Shown here piece by piece: positions 53,622 through 62,233 of a stretch of 64,000 bases of DNA. The stretch spans positions 620,001 to 684,000 of the forward strand of contig NZ_JARDUB010000001.1 of assembly GCF_029360665.1 (NCBI RefSeq), given 5' to 3'. Position numbers and translations under genes: made by a program. Positions within the stretch are counted from its first letter, which is position 1. Each line of letters opens with the position of its first letter. Origin of the DNA: Eudoraea chungangensis (GTDB lineage Bacteria; Bacteroidota; Bacteroidia; Flavobacteriales; Flavobacteriaceae). The notes beneath the pieces were generated by a model that saw only the letters and a program-made list of their open reading frames with translations, was not told where the DNA came from and made no database searches.

Positions 53622-54224
53622 ATGAAATATTTAAAAGTAAAACTACTGGAGCTTGGATTACTTTGCATTGCATTTGTACTAGTATCCTTCACTTTTGCAT
53701 CTGACGAAAGAATAAAAGGATGGTTCCTGGCAGGAAGTACACCGGAATACTACAAGATAGGGCTTGAGGATAATTCTGAAAAGGGCGGCAAGGTTGCTTA
53801 CCTAAGGTCTACTAGAAAAAAAATAGAAAATGGGTTCGGAACTATTATGCAGAACTTTGAACCTACAGACTTTTTGGGTAAAAAGGTGAAACTCACAGGA
53901 AGTATTAAATCTTCAAACCTAGATGATTGGGCAGGAATGTGGATGAGAGTGGATGGTAATAAAGGTCGAAAAAATAAAGTCTTAGCTTTTGACAATATGC
54001 AAGACAGGCCAATAAGGGGAACTACAGATTGGACAGATTATGAGATTATTTTAGAGGTCCCTACTAATGCAAAAGGAATTTCCTACGGCGTTTTTATAAA
54101 TGGAACCGGAAAGGTTTTAATACATCACTTTAATTTTGAAATCCTGACTGATACTGCGGAAAGCACAGGAAATATGATGAAATTAAAAAAACCTACGAAT
54201 ACTAATTTTGACGAGTATAATTAA
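53622..54224 (+). CDS. Exported carbohydrate-binding-like protein, conserved
   Basis: I start at the ATG at 53622 (200 aa), in front of a signal peptide (LLCIAFVLVSFTFAS). A GTG at 53535 only adds a leader-unlike stretch. The mature domain has WFLAGSTPEYYKIGL, FGTIMQNFEP, WAGMWMRVDG, AFDNMQDRPIRGTTDW and YGVFINGTGKVLI. This conserved domain, sometimes annotated as an AraC-regulator partner, looks like a galactose-binding-like sandwich. Function is unknown. It is followed by the ECF sigma gene (17 bp). Confidence 0.75.
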   Translation: MKYLKVKLLELGLLCIAFVLVSFTFASDERIKGWFLAGSTPEYYKIGLEDNSEKGGKVAYLRSTRKKIENGFGTIMQNFEPTDFLGKKVKLTGSIKSSNLDDWAGMWMRVDGNKGRKNKVLAFDNMQDRPIRGTTDWTDYEIILEVPTNAKGISYGVFINGTGKVLIHHFNFEILTDTAESTGNMMKLKKPTNTNFDEYN

Positions 54225-54241
54225 TTCTAAAGCTTAAGCTA

Positions 54242-54844
54242 TTGCCTTTTCAATTTAATATTGATTATAAAAACATATCAGATGAACAATTAGTGTTCTA
54301 TGTTACCAAGGGAAGGGAAAAAGCATTTAATGAAATTTATAGAAGGTTTTCAGGACCCCTGTTTCTGTTCTTCTATCAAAGACTATGGCAAAATAGAGAC
54401 AGGGCTGAAGATTTTGTGCAAGATTTATTTCTTAAAGTAATAGAAAAAGCAGAATTTTTTGATCGAGACAGAAACTTTAAAACATGGATATATACCATTG
54501 CCTATAATATGTGCAAGAATGAATACAGAAGAAATAAGGTTAGAGATATAGATATCCGCTTATCAGAAAAAGGCCTTCAAGAATTAAAGAGTATGGATTT
54601 GGCTCCTGTTGACAAATCTCTCGACCTATCTCTTTTTAGCCAAAGGCTGCGTTTGGAACTTGATCGATTGGATCAGAAATATAGCCTAACATTCATCCTC
54701 CGTCATGAACATAACTTATCCATTAAAGCCATTGCAGAAATAATGAATTGTCCGCCAGGAACTGTAAAGTCTAGATTATTCTATGGGACAAAACAATTGT
54801 CGAGCCGGTTAAATATGTTTAGACCAACAAAGTTGTATAAATGA
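54242..54844 (+). CDS. ECF-type RNA polymerase sigma factor
   Basis: The 200-aa sigma-70 family protein starts at TTG 54242. Region 2 is about 25-95 (YRRFSGPLFLFFYQR, NRDRAEDFVQDLF, FKTWIYTIAYNM) and region 4 about 135-190 (YSLTFILRHEHNLSI, GTVKSRLFYGTKQL). No region 3, so ECF. Its stop overlaps the next ATG (ATGA), and the next product has a membrane span, suggesting an anti-sigma partner. Confidence 0.9.
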   Translation: MPFQFNIDYKNISDEQLVFYVTKGREKAFNEIYRRFSGPLFLFFYQRLWQNRDRAEDFVQDLFLKVIEKAEFFDRDRNFKTWIYTIAYNMCKNEYRRNKVRDIDIRLSEKGLQELKSMDLAPVDKSLDLSLFSQRLRLELDRLDQKYSLTFILRHEHNLSIKAIAEIMNCPPGTVKSRLFYGTKQLSSRLNMFRPTKLYK

Positions 54845-55416
54845 ATAGTAAATTAGAAAATTTTCTCCTCACCAAGGATTATAAGGATCTTTCTCCTCAA
54901 GAAAAACTATACGTGAGCTCTTTTATTAAGGAAATAGAGTACACAGAATTCCGCGGTTTTTTGAAGAAATCCAGAGAAGCATTTCGGATGGAGAAAGCAA
55001 CTGTTGTGGAACCAAATATTAATAACGGAATTCTTCTTCAATCCCTCAGGGAAAGGTATCCAATTAAAAAATATGCTTCTATTAAAGGTAGCCTTAAGCG
55101 TTTTACAGATTATTCAACCCCAAAATATTTAGCACTTGCTGCAACATTAGTCTTATGTATATCCATTCTTGCGGTTTATATAAACGTCAAAATGATGGAT
55201 ATAGAGTCGGACGTTGCAACGGAGTATCTGCTGGAAGGAAAAGAAACGATTGCCAACCCGAAATCCAGTAATGAAATCTATTCTCCAGAAGTTACTAACT
55301 TATATTCCAAGGAAAACGATTCGCTTAACAGAGAATTAGATAAGATGAACGAACATTTAGTGATAAAGACCCAAGGCTTAGACGTGGAAATTATTAATCC
55401 TGCGGAAGAATTGTAG
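54841..55416 (+). CDS. Membrane protein next to sigma factor, putative anti-sigma factor
   Basis: The 191-aa protein has a cytosolic N-terminal part of about 95 residues, one membrane span at about 98-118 (YLALAATLVLCISILAV) and a periplasmic tail of about 70 residues. The ATGA overlap with the sigma gene and the topology fit an anti-sigma regulator. No zinc HxxxCxxC motif is present, so it is not a classical ZAS-domain protein. Confidence 0.72.
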   Translation: MNSKLENFLLTKDYKDLSPQEKLYVSSFIKEIEYTEFRGFLKKSREAFRMEKATVVEPNINNGILLQSLRERYPIKKYASIKGSLKRFTDYSTPKYLALAATLVLCISILAVYINVKMMDIESDVATEYLLEGKETIANPKSSNEIYSPEVTNLYSKENDSLNRELDKMNEHLVIKTQGLDVEIINPAEEL

Positions 55417-55638
55417 AAAGCCTGGCTTAGGTAATAGACTTATGAAGAATCAAAAGGGACTTATCCATCCGATGATAAGGAAGGTTATTCCAAAGTTTTC
55501 TGCTTGGATCTATATATTTTCCGCAAGAGGAAGGCCTATGGTAGGAGAGGAAATAATATTTTAAAATTAACATTTAGGGGGTATTGCCTATTTAATGGCA
55601 AGGGTATTAGAAAAATATATTAGTAATCTTTTTAATCT
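55417..55638. other. 222-bp intergenic region
   Basis: Apart from short frames (the longest plus-strand ATG frame, 55442-55579, codes for 45 aa without features) nothing is seen. It may hold the promoter of the gene at 55639; no perfect TAnnTTTG is present. Confidence 0.4.
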
Positions 55639-57246
55639 ATGGAGAAAAAATTATCAGCTCACCTATTTTTTCTTTTTCTTTTTCTGCTTACGGCCAAGCT
55701 TTTTGCCCAACAACAAGAATATATTGCCGGTAGACTGTTTGATTCTCAAACAAATGAACCTTTGGTATTTGCGAATATTAGAATAAAGGAGAGGGCCTTG
55801 GGCATAATTACCAACGCAGATGGCAGCTACCGAATTCCTCTGAAGTACAAAGATTATGGCGATATCATTGAGATATCTTCTATGGGCTACGAAACCAAGG
55901 AAATCGCAATAGAAGAACTCCTGTTGAATGACTTGAATATAACTACTTTGAATCCGGCCGTATTCGATTTGGATGAAGCCGTAGTAAGTGCTGAGGGTAA
56001 ACGAAAACGAAATTTGAATGCCAAACAAATAGTACAACGCGCTATTGATGCAATCCCCAGAAATTTTCCTTCTTCTTCTTTTTCTACCATAGGCTATTAC
56101 CGTGACTACCAGTTAAAGGATGGCTCATACGTAAACCTGAACGAAGCTATCCTTGAGGTTTTTGATCAGGGTTTTGATCAATTAGACGATGGAACTTCAG
56201 AAACCAACCTATTTCATTTCGCTTTAAACGAAGATTTTGAACAAGACTCTCTGGCTCGAATAGCATATGATTATCAATCGTATACAAAGACTATTAAAAA
56301 GGCACACCTAGATGCCCATGGCGGTAATGAATTTAGAATACTGAGAATTCATGATGCGATTAGAAATTACAATGTGGGTTCCTTTGATTTTGTTGGCACC
56401 CTAAAAACCGACTTTATAAAAAAACATTTTTTTATGAGGAGTAGGGATACCCGTGTTGATAATGAAGAGCTGTATTCAATTAAGTTTTGGGTGTTCTACC
56501 CCAATTATCGTGCAAATGGAACCATATACATTTCCAAATTAGATTTTGCCATTTATAAATTGGAATATACCATGTATGACGACAAGAAACGGAATAATTC
56601 CCGGAAGAAAAACAAGCATGGTCATATACAAAAGGTAATTTATGACATTACCACTGATTATAGAAAACTAGATAATAAAATGTATTTAAACTATATCTCT
56701 TTCCATAATAGTTTTCAAATAAGAAAGCCCCCCAAATTTGTCTTAGATTCTACCCTTGTTAATATGCCAGGCGGCTATTACATGTTATATTTTAATAATC
56801 CTGTGGATTCCTTATCGGCCGTGAAGCATAAAAATTATGATATTCGATTCGATCAACAGAAGTTTAAAATTGAGGAAATAATAGTATCCAAAGACTCCGT
56901 TAAACTTTATGGGGACAAAAGTTTTTTAAAAGCCTTAGATAATGTGAGGGGCCTGACCAGCGGTTTAATAAATAAAGGGCGAGCTTCTGAAGTTGCACAA
57001 ATGTTTAAAGTAATGGTAAAAAATATCAGAGACGTTGATGGTAATTTAGTTAACGAACATGAAATTCAGGAATACCAACAGTTCAGAGAGTTTTTTTCAC
57101 AGCGCATCAAACCCAACAGAAACGCTCCGACTGATATTATATTTATGGATAAAAGAAAACCTATATTCATTGATCAGCCTTTATCGAGACCCGAGAATTA
57201 CAATGATTTTTGGATGAATAGCCCTTTAAAAGAGACTTTAAATTAA
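55639..57246 (+). CDS. Exported protein with CarboxypepD_reg-like domain (DUF5686-like)
   Basis: The 535-aa protein has a signal peptide (LFFLFLFLLTAKLFAQ) and a regulatory-like beta-sandwich at about 27-115 (GRLFDSQTNEPLVFANI, ITNADGSYRIPL, SMGYETKEI), as at the N-terminus of TonB-dependent receptors. The rest (about 120-535) is a long beta-rich domain with FYPNYRANGTIYIS and YYMLYFNNPVD, with no TonB barrel. It is probably an outer-membrane or periplasmic structural protein. It lies 222 bp after the anti-sigma-like gene and may be its target gene. Confidence 0.75.
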   Translation: MEKKLSAHLFFLFLFLLTAKLFAQQQEYIAGRLFDSQTNEPLVFANIRIKERALGIITNADGSYRIPLKYKDYGDIIEISSMGYETKEIAIEELLLNDLNITTLNPAVFDLDEAVVSAEGKRKRNLNAKQIVQRAIDAIPRNFPSSSFSTIGYYRDYQLKDGSYVNLNEAILEVFDQGFDQLDDGTSETNLFHFALNEDFEQDSLARIAYDYQSYTKTIKKAHLDAHGGNEFRILRIHDAIRNYNVGSFDFVGTLKTDFIKKHFFMRSRDTRVDNEELYSIKFWVFYPNYRANGTIYISKLDFAIYKLEYTMYDDKKRNNSRKKNKHGHIQKVIYDITTDYRKLDNKMYLNYISFHNSFQIRKPPKFVLDSTLVNMPGGYYMLYFNNPVDSLSAVKHKNYDIRFDQQKFKIEEIIVSKDSVKLYGDKSFLKALDNVRGLTSGLINKGRASEVAQMFKVMVKNIRDVDGNLVNEHEIQEYQQFREFFSQRIKPNRNAPTDIIFMDKRKPIFIDQPLSRPENYNDFWMNSPLKETLN

Positions 57247-57297
57247 GGATGTTTATCAGAAAGGCTGTGATCAGCTAAGAATATGCTGGTTTACACT

Positions 57298-58569
57298 TTA
57301 GTCTTTAAAGGCATAGACTGGGTTGTGTTCTTGTCGTAAAATAACATTTCTAACCGAGCCTGCTCCTTCCATATGAATGCTTATTCCAATAATTTTTTTA
57401 GGGACTTTGGGCACCTCAGTAGAGAAGACCAACCTGCCATCTATAGAGACATCTAACTTCTGGTTTTTAGATATACACTTTAAATCCACATAATCGCTAA
57501 AGTCTACACCGAATCCGGATAAGTCGTTCTTCTTGCCGTCAAAAAATTTTTCAAATGCCATTAAAGTCAATTCAGAGATACAACCTTTTTTAGACAGGGG
57601 TATCCCAATTGCACCGCCCTCGTAAAGAACATATACCAATGCTCTCTGGCATGCACCACTAAGCCCTTCCCCAAAGTCGTTTTTTAGAGTTACTGACATT
57701 TCAAAACTATTGGTATCCAATTCACCAAAGTCTTTCACCTGATAAAAACTGACAAATATTTCAGATGCCCTTGGATCCAGATTATGGGCGGAAACAACTT
57801 CGGGGGAAATGGCTAATTTACCTTCTTTCAAAATATCGGAAGAATTCAGATAAATTGGGCGAGGTTCCTGTTCAATCATGCCCAACCAATCTTCTGTGGT
57901 TATAAAAACATCATTCTCTTTAACTATACTATCGTCTACGACTAACTTTGATTTAAAAAATCCGGGGTGATAGTAGATAGAAGTCGCAATACTGTCTTTT
58001 CTAGCTAGGCTGATTCGCTTACTATCATCCCAACTTTGCTGAATTTCAATTTTCGAATTATCGTCGGCAGCAGAAACGTCGTATTCAAAAATAACCGAAT
58101 TGGGAATTCCTTTACTGACAGGTCTACTTTTAAAAACAAAATTTTCCGGTTGTAAGGAAGCAGTAATTCTTGGGCCATCCGATTTTTTTTGCCAAAAAAC
58201 CCATACTAGAGTGCTTATAAGGATCAATGCCGCGAAAGAAATCCCAATCTTTACAAGCTTAGATTTTCTTAAGGTTTTTTCTTTTGGCCCCTGTAATTTC
58301 TTCGCCTGTACAAATGCCCTCCAGTGTTCGTAGCCCAAAAATTCGGATAGAATATCTAAGGTAACGGCGCTGGGGTTGGCCACCCATTCGGCACGGCCCC
58401 AAATTCTTTTCAGAGTGGTAACACTTAGTCTTTTACTTGTGGTATCAAAAATCAGCTGACTTAGCTTTTCAAAGTCCTTGTTACTCCATGTATCGCCTGC
58501 ACCCCAACCCAGATGACTTTCGATTGCCATTACCAAATGCTCTTTCATGTATAAAGTTGATTTATCCAT
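57298..58569 (-). CDS. HTH-TM fusion protein, unknown
   Basis: The 423-aa protein starts with a DNA-binding-like region (about 1-90): WSNKDFEKLSQLIFDTTSKR, LSVTTLKRIWGRAEW and TLDILSEFLGYEHWRAF form two helix-turn-helix-like blocks. One membrane span follows (about 107-124, IGISFAALILISTLVWV), then a large periplasmic beta-rich domain to 423 (GISIHMEGAGSVRNVIL). The layout recalls membrane-bound transcriptional regulators that sense outside the inner membrane. It is divergent from the gene at 58719. Confidence 0.7.
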   Translation of the reverse strand: MDKSTLYMKEHLVMAIESHLGWGAGDTWSNKDFEKLSQLIFDTTSKRLSVTTLKRIWGRAEWVANPSAVTLDILSEFLGYEHWRAFVQAKKLQGPKEKTLRKSKLVKIGISFAALILISTLVWVFWQKKSDGPRITASLQPENFVFKSRPVSKGIPNSVIFEYDVSAADDNSKIEIQQSWDDSKRISLARKDSIATSIYYHPGFFKSKLVVDDSIVKENDVFITTEDWLGMIEQEPRPIYLNSSDILKEGKLAISPEVVSAHNLDPRASEIFVSFYQVKDFGELDTNSFEMSVTLKNDFGEGLSGACQRALVYVLYEGGAIGIPLSKKGCISELTLMAFEKFFDGKKNDLSGFGVDFSDYVDLKCISKNQKLDVSIDGRLVFSTEVPKVPKKIIGISIHMEGAGSVRNVILRQEHNPVYAFKD

Positions 58570-58603
58570 AAATGTAAAAAGGGCTTAGCAAGTGACAGAG
58601 TTT

Positions 58604-58637
58604 GAACAGAATTAAACAAGATTGAACAAGGTGAACG
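58604..58637. repeat. Phased AACA repeats in a divergent control region
   Basis: AACA occurs at 58605-58608, 58615-58618 and 58625-58628, with a further AAC at 58634-58636, i.e. ten-bp steps on one face of the helix, with consensus NRAACAAG. It lies between the HTH-TM fusion gene (start 58569) and the gene at 58719. An AATACC/GGTATT hairpin is at 58646-58662. Confidence 0.4.
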
Positions 58638-58718
58638 AAGGCCTGAATACCGATTGGGTATTATTTTTAGCCAAAACCAAATTTAGTTTTTAAATACAAC
58701 TAGTGCAAAATTAAGAAT

Positions 58719-59882
58719 ATGATGAGAAAGTTAGGAATTGGATTAAGCATGCTATTACTCGCAGGAATGGCATACGGGCAAAAGAAAAAAGAGGAAAAAG
58801 AAATCCTTGTTCCCATGGATGAAAAACATTGGGCGTCAATGACCGATAATGTTGAATTTATCACCTATAAATCTGTTTCGGCCGTTCGCAGCAAAGACAA
58901 GGAAGGTTTTGGCATACTACTTAAGGATCTGATTTTTACAGATGGAACCATTGAATTTGATGTGGAGTTAAAAGGCAGTGGATTTCCGGGAATTGATTTT
59001 AGAATAAGTGAGGACACTTTGAATTCAGAAAAATTTTATATCCGGTATTTCGGAACTCCAGATGGTTTAAAAAGAACAACACTTCAGTATGCCGCCGTCC
59101 TAGACAGAGTAAATATGTGGGATGTTACCGACGACTACCAGGCAGCAGCCAAAATTTACGAGGGGAAATGGAACCATGTGAAATTGGTTGTTTCAGGAAA
59201 ACAAATGAAGGTCTATGTAAACGATATGCAAAGGGCTGCCCTTCACATACCAGCGCTCGAGGGCATAAGCAACTCTGGAGCAATTTCTCTTAGCGGAAAT
59301 GTCATCTATGCAAATCTGGTGATCAAACCGAATGCGACTGAAAACTTAGCTCCAAACGAAGGATATGACCCAACCTATAATGATTCGCGCTACTTGCGAA
59401 ATTGGCTGGTGACAGAACCTATTGACTTCCCTTTTGGCAGGGATGTAATAAAACCAGATTCCGGCACCCTCATTGATACTGCATTGTTAGATAGCACCGC
59501 GGTTTGGAAACCTTTAAGAGCCGATCGCAGGGCCTTGGTTAACCTTACCAGATTATATGGCGAAACAGAAGAAGGCCAACGGAAACTGGCTTGGGTAAAA
59601 AAGACCATTTCCTCAGACACAGATCAAAAAAAACGTGTCGATATGGGCTTTAGCGATGAGATTTGGGTGTTTATTAATGGCCAGCCTTTGCACGTCGATA
59701 AAAACTATTATGGGTCTCCCGGTATGAAAGAGCCTAGAGGAAGATGTACTATAGAGAATACGTCCTTCGTATTACCTTTGCAAAAAGGGGAAAACGAGGT
59801 CTTGATTGGGGTAAGCAACTACTTCTTTGGCTGGGGCTTAATTGCACGTGTTCAGGATACGGATGGTTTGGAATTTGATTAA
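58719..59882 (+). CDS. Exported LamG/DUF1080-like two-domain protein
   Basis: The 387-aa protein has a signal peptide (MMRKLGIGLSMLLLAGMAYG), a concanavalin-like domain at about 30-210 (DGTIEFDVELKGSGFPGIDF, NHVKLVVSGKQMKVYVND, SGAISLSG) and a second sandwich at about 255-387 (SDEIWVFINGQPLH, FVLPLQKGENEVLIGVSNYFFG). It may bind or process a glycan; no catalytic residues can be pinned down. A strong terminator follows. Confidence 0.75.
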   Translation: MMRKLGIGLSMLLLAGMAYGQKKKEEKEILVPMDEKHWASMTDNVEFITYKSVSAVRSKDKEGFGILLKDLIFTDGTIEFDVELKGSGFPGIDFRISEDTLNSEKFYIRYFGTPDGLKRTTLQYAAVLDRVNMWDVTDDYQAAAKIYEGKWNHVKLVVSGKQMKVYVNDMQRAALHIPALEGISNSGAISLSGNVIYANLVIKPNATENLAPNEGYDPTYNDSRYLRNWLVTEPIDFPFGRDVIKPDSGTLIDTALLDSTAVWKPLRADRRALVNLTRLYGETEEGQRKLAWVKKTISSDTDQKKRVDMGFSDEIWVFINGQPLHVDKNYYGSPGMKEPRGRCTIENTSFVLPLQKGENEVLIGVSNYFFGWGLIARVQDTDGLEFD

Positions 59883-59941
59883 GGCTTCTTCACATTAAAT
59901 AGTGTTTCTATTGAACTTTGAATATTAATAACAGAAGAATT

Positions 59942-59975
59942 AAAAAAGGGCAACATTTCTATTGCCCTTTTTTTT
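59942..59975 (+). terminator. Rho-independent terminator after the LamG/DUF1080-like gene
   Basis: The arms AAAAAAGGGCAA and TTGCCCTTTTTT (12 bp each) are separated by an eight-nt loop and followed by more T residues. It lies about 60 bp past the stop at 59882; the flanking A and T runs could serve both strands. Confidence 0.85.
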
Positions 59976-60324
59976 AAGATGAATTTCCATAAATGCGCAC
60001 TCAATTATTGTTTTACCGCTTGCCAATAACTTGTATTATTGGATCAATATTTTCATTAGCTGTACTTTCTAACAAAGTACAACTTTTCAGGCACACTGAT
60101 TATCTTGATAACACATCCTTATTGCCGTGATTCCCTTTTTAAGGTTTGGTCGAAGGTTTGATAAAAATACTCATGCTGGCTTCCAGAGTATATAGTATTA
60201 TTTAGATATCGCAACTATTTTATTTGCTCGCTTCTCATATATGGGATGAACTTCACTGACATGTGCAATTTAAAATTGGAAAATATCATAGATGGGAGAA
60301 TCAAAATTCGAATAAGAAAAGGCC
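59976..60324. other. About 350 bp without a gene
   Basis: No frame of interest and no known family is seen. An inverted repeat TGTACTTT / AAAGTACA with a five-nt spacer lies at 60061-60081, and AAGGTTTG is repeated in direct orientation near 60141-60160. No RNA gene is recognised. Confidence 0.4.
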
Positions 60325-60546
60325 CTAATTACAAGCCCCCCGTGTATAATTATCTATGCCATTACATTCGGCAGTAGAAGGATTATCATAAGTAACCCCG
60401 TTGCATCCGCAAACCGGGTCTAGTTCAAAAGTTACTACACAACTTTCTTTCTTTTGCTCTCTGCATTCTTCATTAATTTCATCATCCTCATTACAGCTTA
60501 CACCAATTAGCAAAATGGCAACCATTATAGTAAATCTTCTTTTCAC
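60325..60546 (-). CDS. Kazal-type protease inhibitor lipoprotein
   Basis: The 73-aa protein has a lipoprotein signal with C18 (ILLIGVSC) followed by an acidic patch and one Kazal domain (C28, C36, C46, C48, C61, C72; signature DPVCGCNGVTYDN). Six cysteines allow three disulfides, though spacing deviates from classical Kazal domains. Secreted serine-protease inhibitors of this type are scattered in Bacteroidota and may protect against host or predator proteases. Confidence 0.85.
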   Translation of the reverse strand: MKRRFTIMVAILLIGVSCNEDDEINEECREQKKESCVVTFELDPVCGCNGVTYDNPSTAECNGIDNYTRGACN

Positions 60547-60638
60547 AACGTCTTATTTAATTTTATACACTTAACTTTTTTGAACTTCATTTCTTTGCCA
60601 ATTATTTAACCTTTCCCAGAACAATCCATTTTCACACC

Positions 60639-61223
60639 TTATCTATCATATTCCATATACTCAGCAGTTTGTTCCGCAGTTTTCTTTCCTAAAAGTTTTT
60701 CTACAATGTGAAATGATAAATCAATTCCGGCAGAAATACCTCCTGAGGTGTAGATGTTTCCCGAATTCACGAATCGCTTTCTGTGCTGAGGTTTCCCTGT
60801 AGGCACAAGCCTTTCAAGGTCATCGTACACTTGATGGTGGGTGCAGTAAGGTTTATGATCTAAAAGACCTAGTTTACCTAACAAACGAGCTCCTGAACAG
60901 ATGCTTAGTATCAGTTCAGTTTTTTTGGAAACTTGGTTTAACCAATTCAAAACCTTCCTATTTTCCATCAATTTTCGCGATCCTGATCCTCCAGCGATTA
61001 TCAAGATGTCAATAGTGGGGCAAGTATTAAAATCATATTTTGGGTTTACCGATAACCCATTAACCGCAATTACTGGTTCTAGGTTCTCACCTACTGTGAA
61101 TACTTCAAACGGTACAAAATTATTCAGTTCCGAGGTCACAGAAAACACTTCAAACGGACCAGCAAAATCTAAAACTTCTGCATTATCAAAAATTAAAATT
61201 CCAATATTCCTTTTCTTCATCAT
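60639..61223 (-). CDS. DJ-1/PfpI-family protein
   Basis: The 194-aa flavodoxin-like protein has the nucleophile elbow ILSICSGARLLGKLGLL with C109, IIAGGSGSRKL upstream, and SGGISAGIDLSFHIVEKLLG near the C-terminus. The pattern fits isonitrile-hydratase-like or glutamine-amidotransferase-like DJ-1 members with a regulator or hydratase role. It has no fused AraC domain. Last gene of the small-enzyme run on the minus strand, 51 bp after its neighbour. Confidence 0.88.
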   Translation of the reverse strand: MMKKRNIGILIFDNAEVLDFAGPFEVFSVTSELNNFVPFEVFTVGENLEPVIAVNGLSVNPKYDFNTCPTIDILIIAGGSGSRKLMENRKVLNWLNQVSKKTELILSICSGARLLGKLGLLDHKPYCTHHQVYDDLERLVPTGKPQHRKRFVNSGNIYTSGGISAGIDLSFHIVEKLLGKKTAEQTAEYMEYDR

Positions 61224-61274
61224 TTGTATTAATTGTTAGCTATTTAATCCAGCATTTATCGGTAAAATCATCCT

Positions 61275-61610
61275 CTATAGCTCTTCCAAAACAGACCTGC
61301 CTCTAGATCTGTCACCAGAGGTCCACTCCCAAGTCTCGTAGAGGCGTATCTTTCCATTTAGCATAACCTCTGGTTTTGAGGAGCATTTTCCCGTCCTCAA
61401 TTCACCATGAACATTTACTTGATGGTAGCGCATTTCAATTGCACCATCATTATTAACTAAACCAATGAGATGACCTTGTATGATTTTACCTCCACTGTAA
61501 TTAGAAGTTAGTATAGAACCATCTTGTTTATACTCAAAAACCATTTTTTCAGAAGTTTCTGCATTTATGCTATTCTCTAAAAGTCTAAACCTTTTGTTGT
61601 TGTAATTCAT
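61275..61610 (-). CDS. Small conserved beta-rich protein
   Basis: The 111-aa protein has repeating short strands (FEYKQDGSILTSNYSGGKI, IQGHLIGLVNNDGAIEMRYH, GKIRLYETWEWTSGDRS). Relatives are often mis-labelled 'N-acetylglutamate synthase'; no GNAT motif is present, so that name is not supported. It has no signal peptide. Twelve bp after the GNAT gene in the same operon. Confidence 0.65.
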   Translation of the reverse strand: MNYNNKRFRLLENSINAETSEKMVFEYKQDGSILTSNYSGGKIIQGHLIGLVNNDGAIEMRYHQVNVHGELRTGKCSSKPEVMLNGKIRLYETWEWTSGDRSRGRSVLEEL

Positions 61611-61622
61611 AACGCAAATAAG

Positions 61623-62231
61623 TTATTCGAATTCTTCAAAATGACGAATCTTCAATTCTTGCCAATCTTCTCTAATTATGCTGTAGTAAACATCATGTCT
61701 ACTTTTACCCGTGGAATCAACATAGTTGTTCCTGAAAATACCTTCTTTTTTGGCGCCTAACTTTTCAATGGCCTTTTGTGAGCGTATGTTTTCCAAATCG
61801 GCGCTAAACTGAATCCGCCTAAACCCTATGACTTCAAACCCATATCGCAAAAGTTCATATTTACAGGCTTTGTTTAAACCAGTTCCCTGAAAATCTGCAC
61901 CGTACCAGGTCCAGCCAATTTCACATTTCTCACTGGCTAAGTTGATGTTTCCAAAACGAGTGCATCCTGCAACGGCATCTTTTGTTTTATCAATAATGAC
62001 AAACGGATAGCAGATGCCATCTTCTTTTGATTTAATTGTGTTTTTTTTATAGATTTCAAAGTCTTTTTTGTTGCGAATGTACATGCCCATGTATTTCCAT
62101 ATGTTGTCATTAAAAATAATTGATTTGAGTTCCTGCTCATGAGTCTCTTCAAAGGGTATTAACCGCACCCGATCATTTTCTAGTTTTATTTGAGAATGTA
62201 GTAGTTCCTTTTTCAGTTTAATAAGCGACAT
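61623..62231 (-). CDS. GNAT-family N-acetyltransferase (RimJ-like)
   Basis: The 202-aa protein has the GNAT fold: VRLIPFEETHEQELKSI at the start, CEIGWTWYGADFQGTGLNKA for the acetyl-CoA loop, and RIQFSADLENIRSQKAIEKLGAKKEGIFR near the end. It closely follows the RimJ/RimL type that acetylates protein N-termini or small amines. Two bases separate it from the VOC gene. Confidence 0.9.
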   Translation of the reverse strand: MSLIKLKKELLHSQIKLENDRVRLIPFEETHEQELKSIIFNDNIWKYMGMYIRNKKDFEIYKKNTIKSKEDGICYPFVIIDKTKDAVAGCTRFGNINLASEKCEIGWTWYGADFQGTGLNKACKYELLRYGFEVIGFRRIQFSADLENIRSQKAIEKLGAKKEGIFRNNYVDSTGKSRHDVYYSIIREDWQELKIRHFEEFE

Positions 62232-62233
62232 AA

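Noticed and set aside
55595-55786. 63-codon frame over the start of the CarboxypepD_reg-like gene
   Set aside because: It overlaps the signal peptide in another frame and ends inside the gene; the 55639 frame has the expected signal and domain.
60061-60081. TGTACTTT/AAAGTACA repeat as a second GntR operator
   Set aside because: It shares only the TGTAC core with the 24-bp palindrome, has a five-nt spacer, and no gene starts near it.
61275-61610. Name 'N-acetylglutamate synthase' for the 111-aa protein
   Set aside because: No GNAT acetyl-CoA motif is present; the label seems inherited from database errors.
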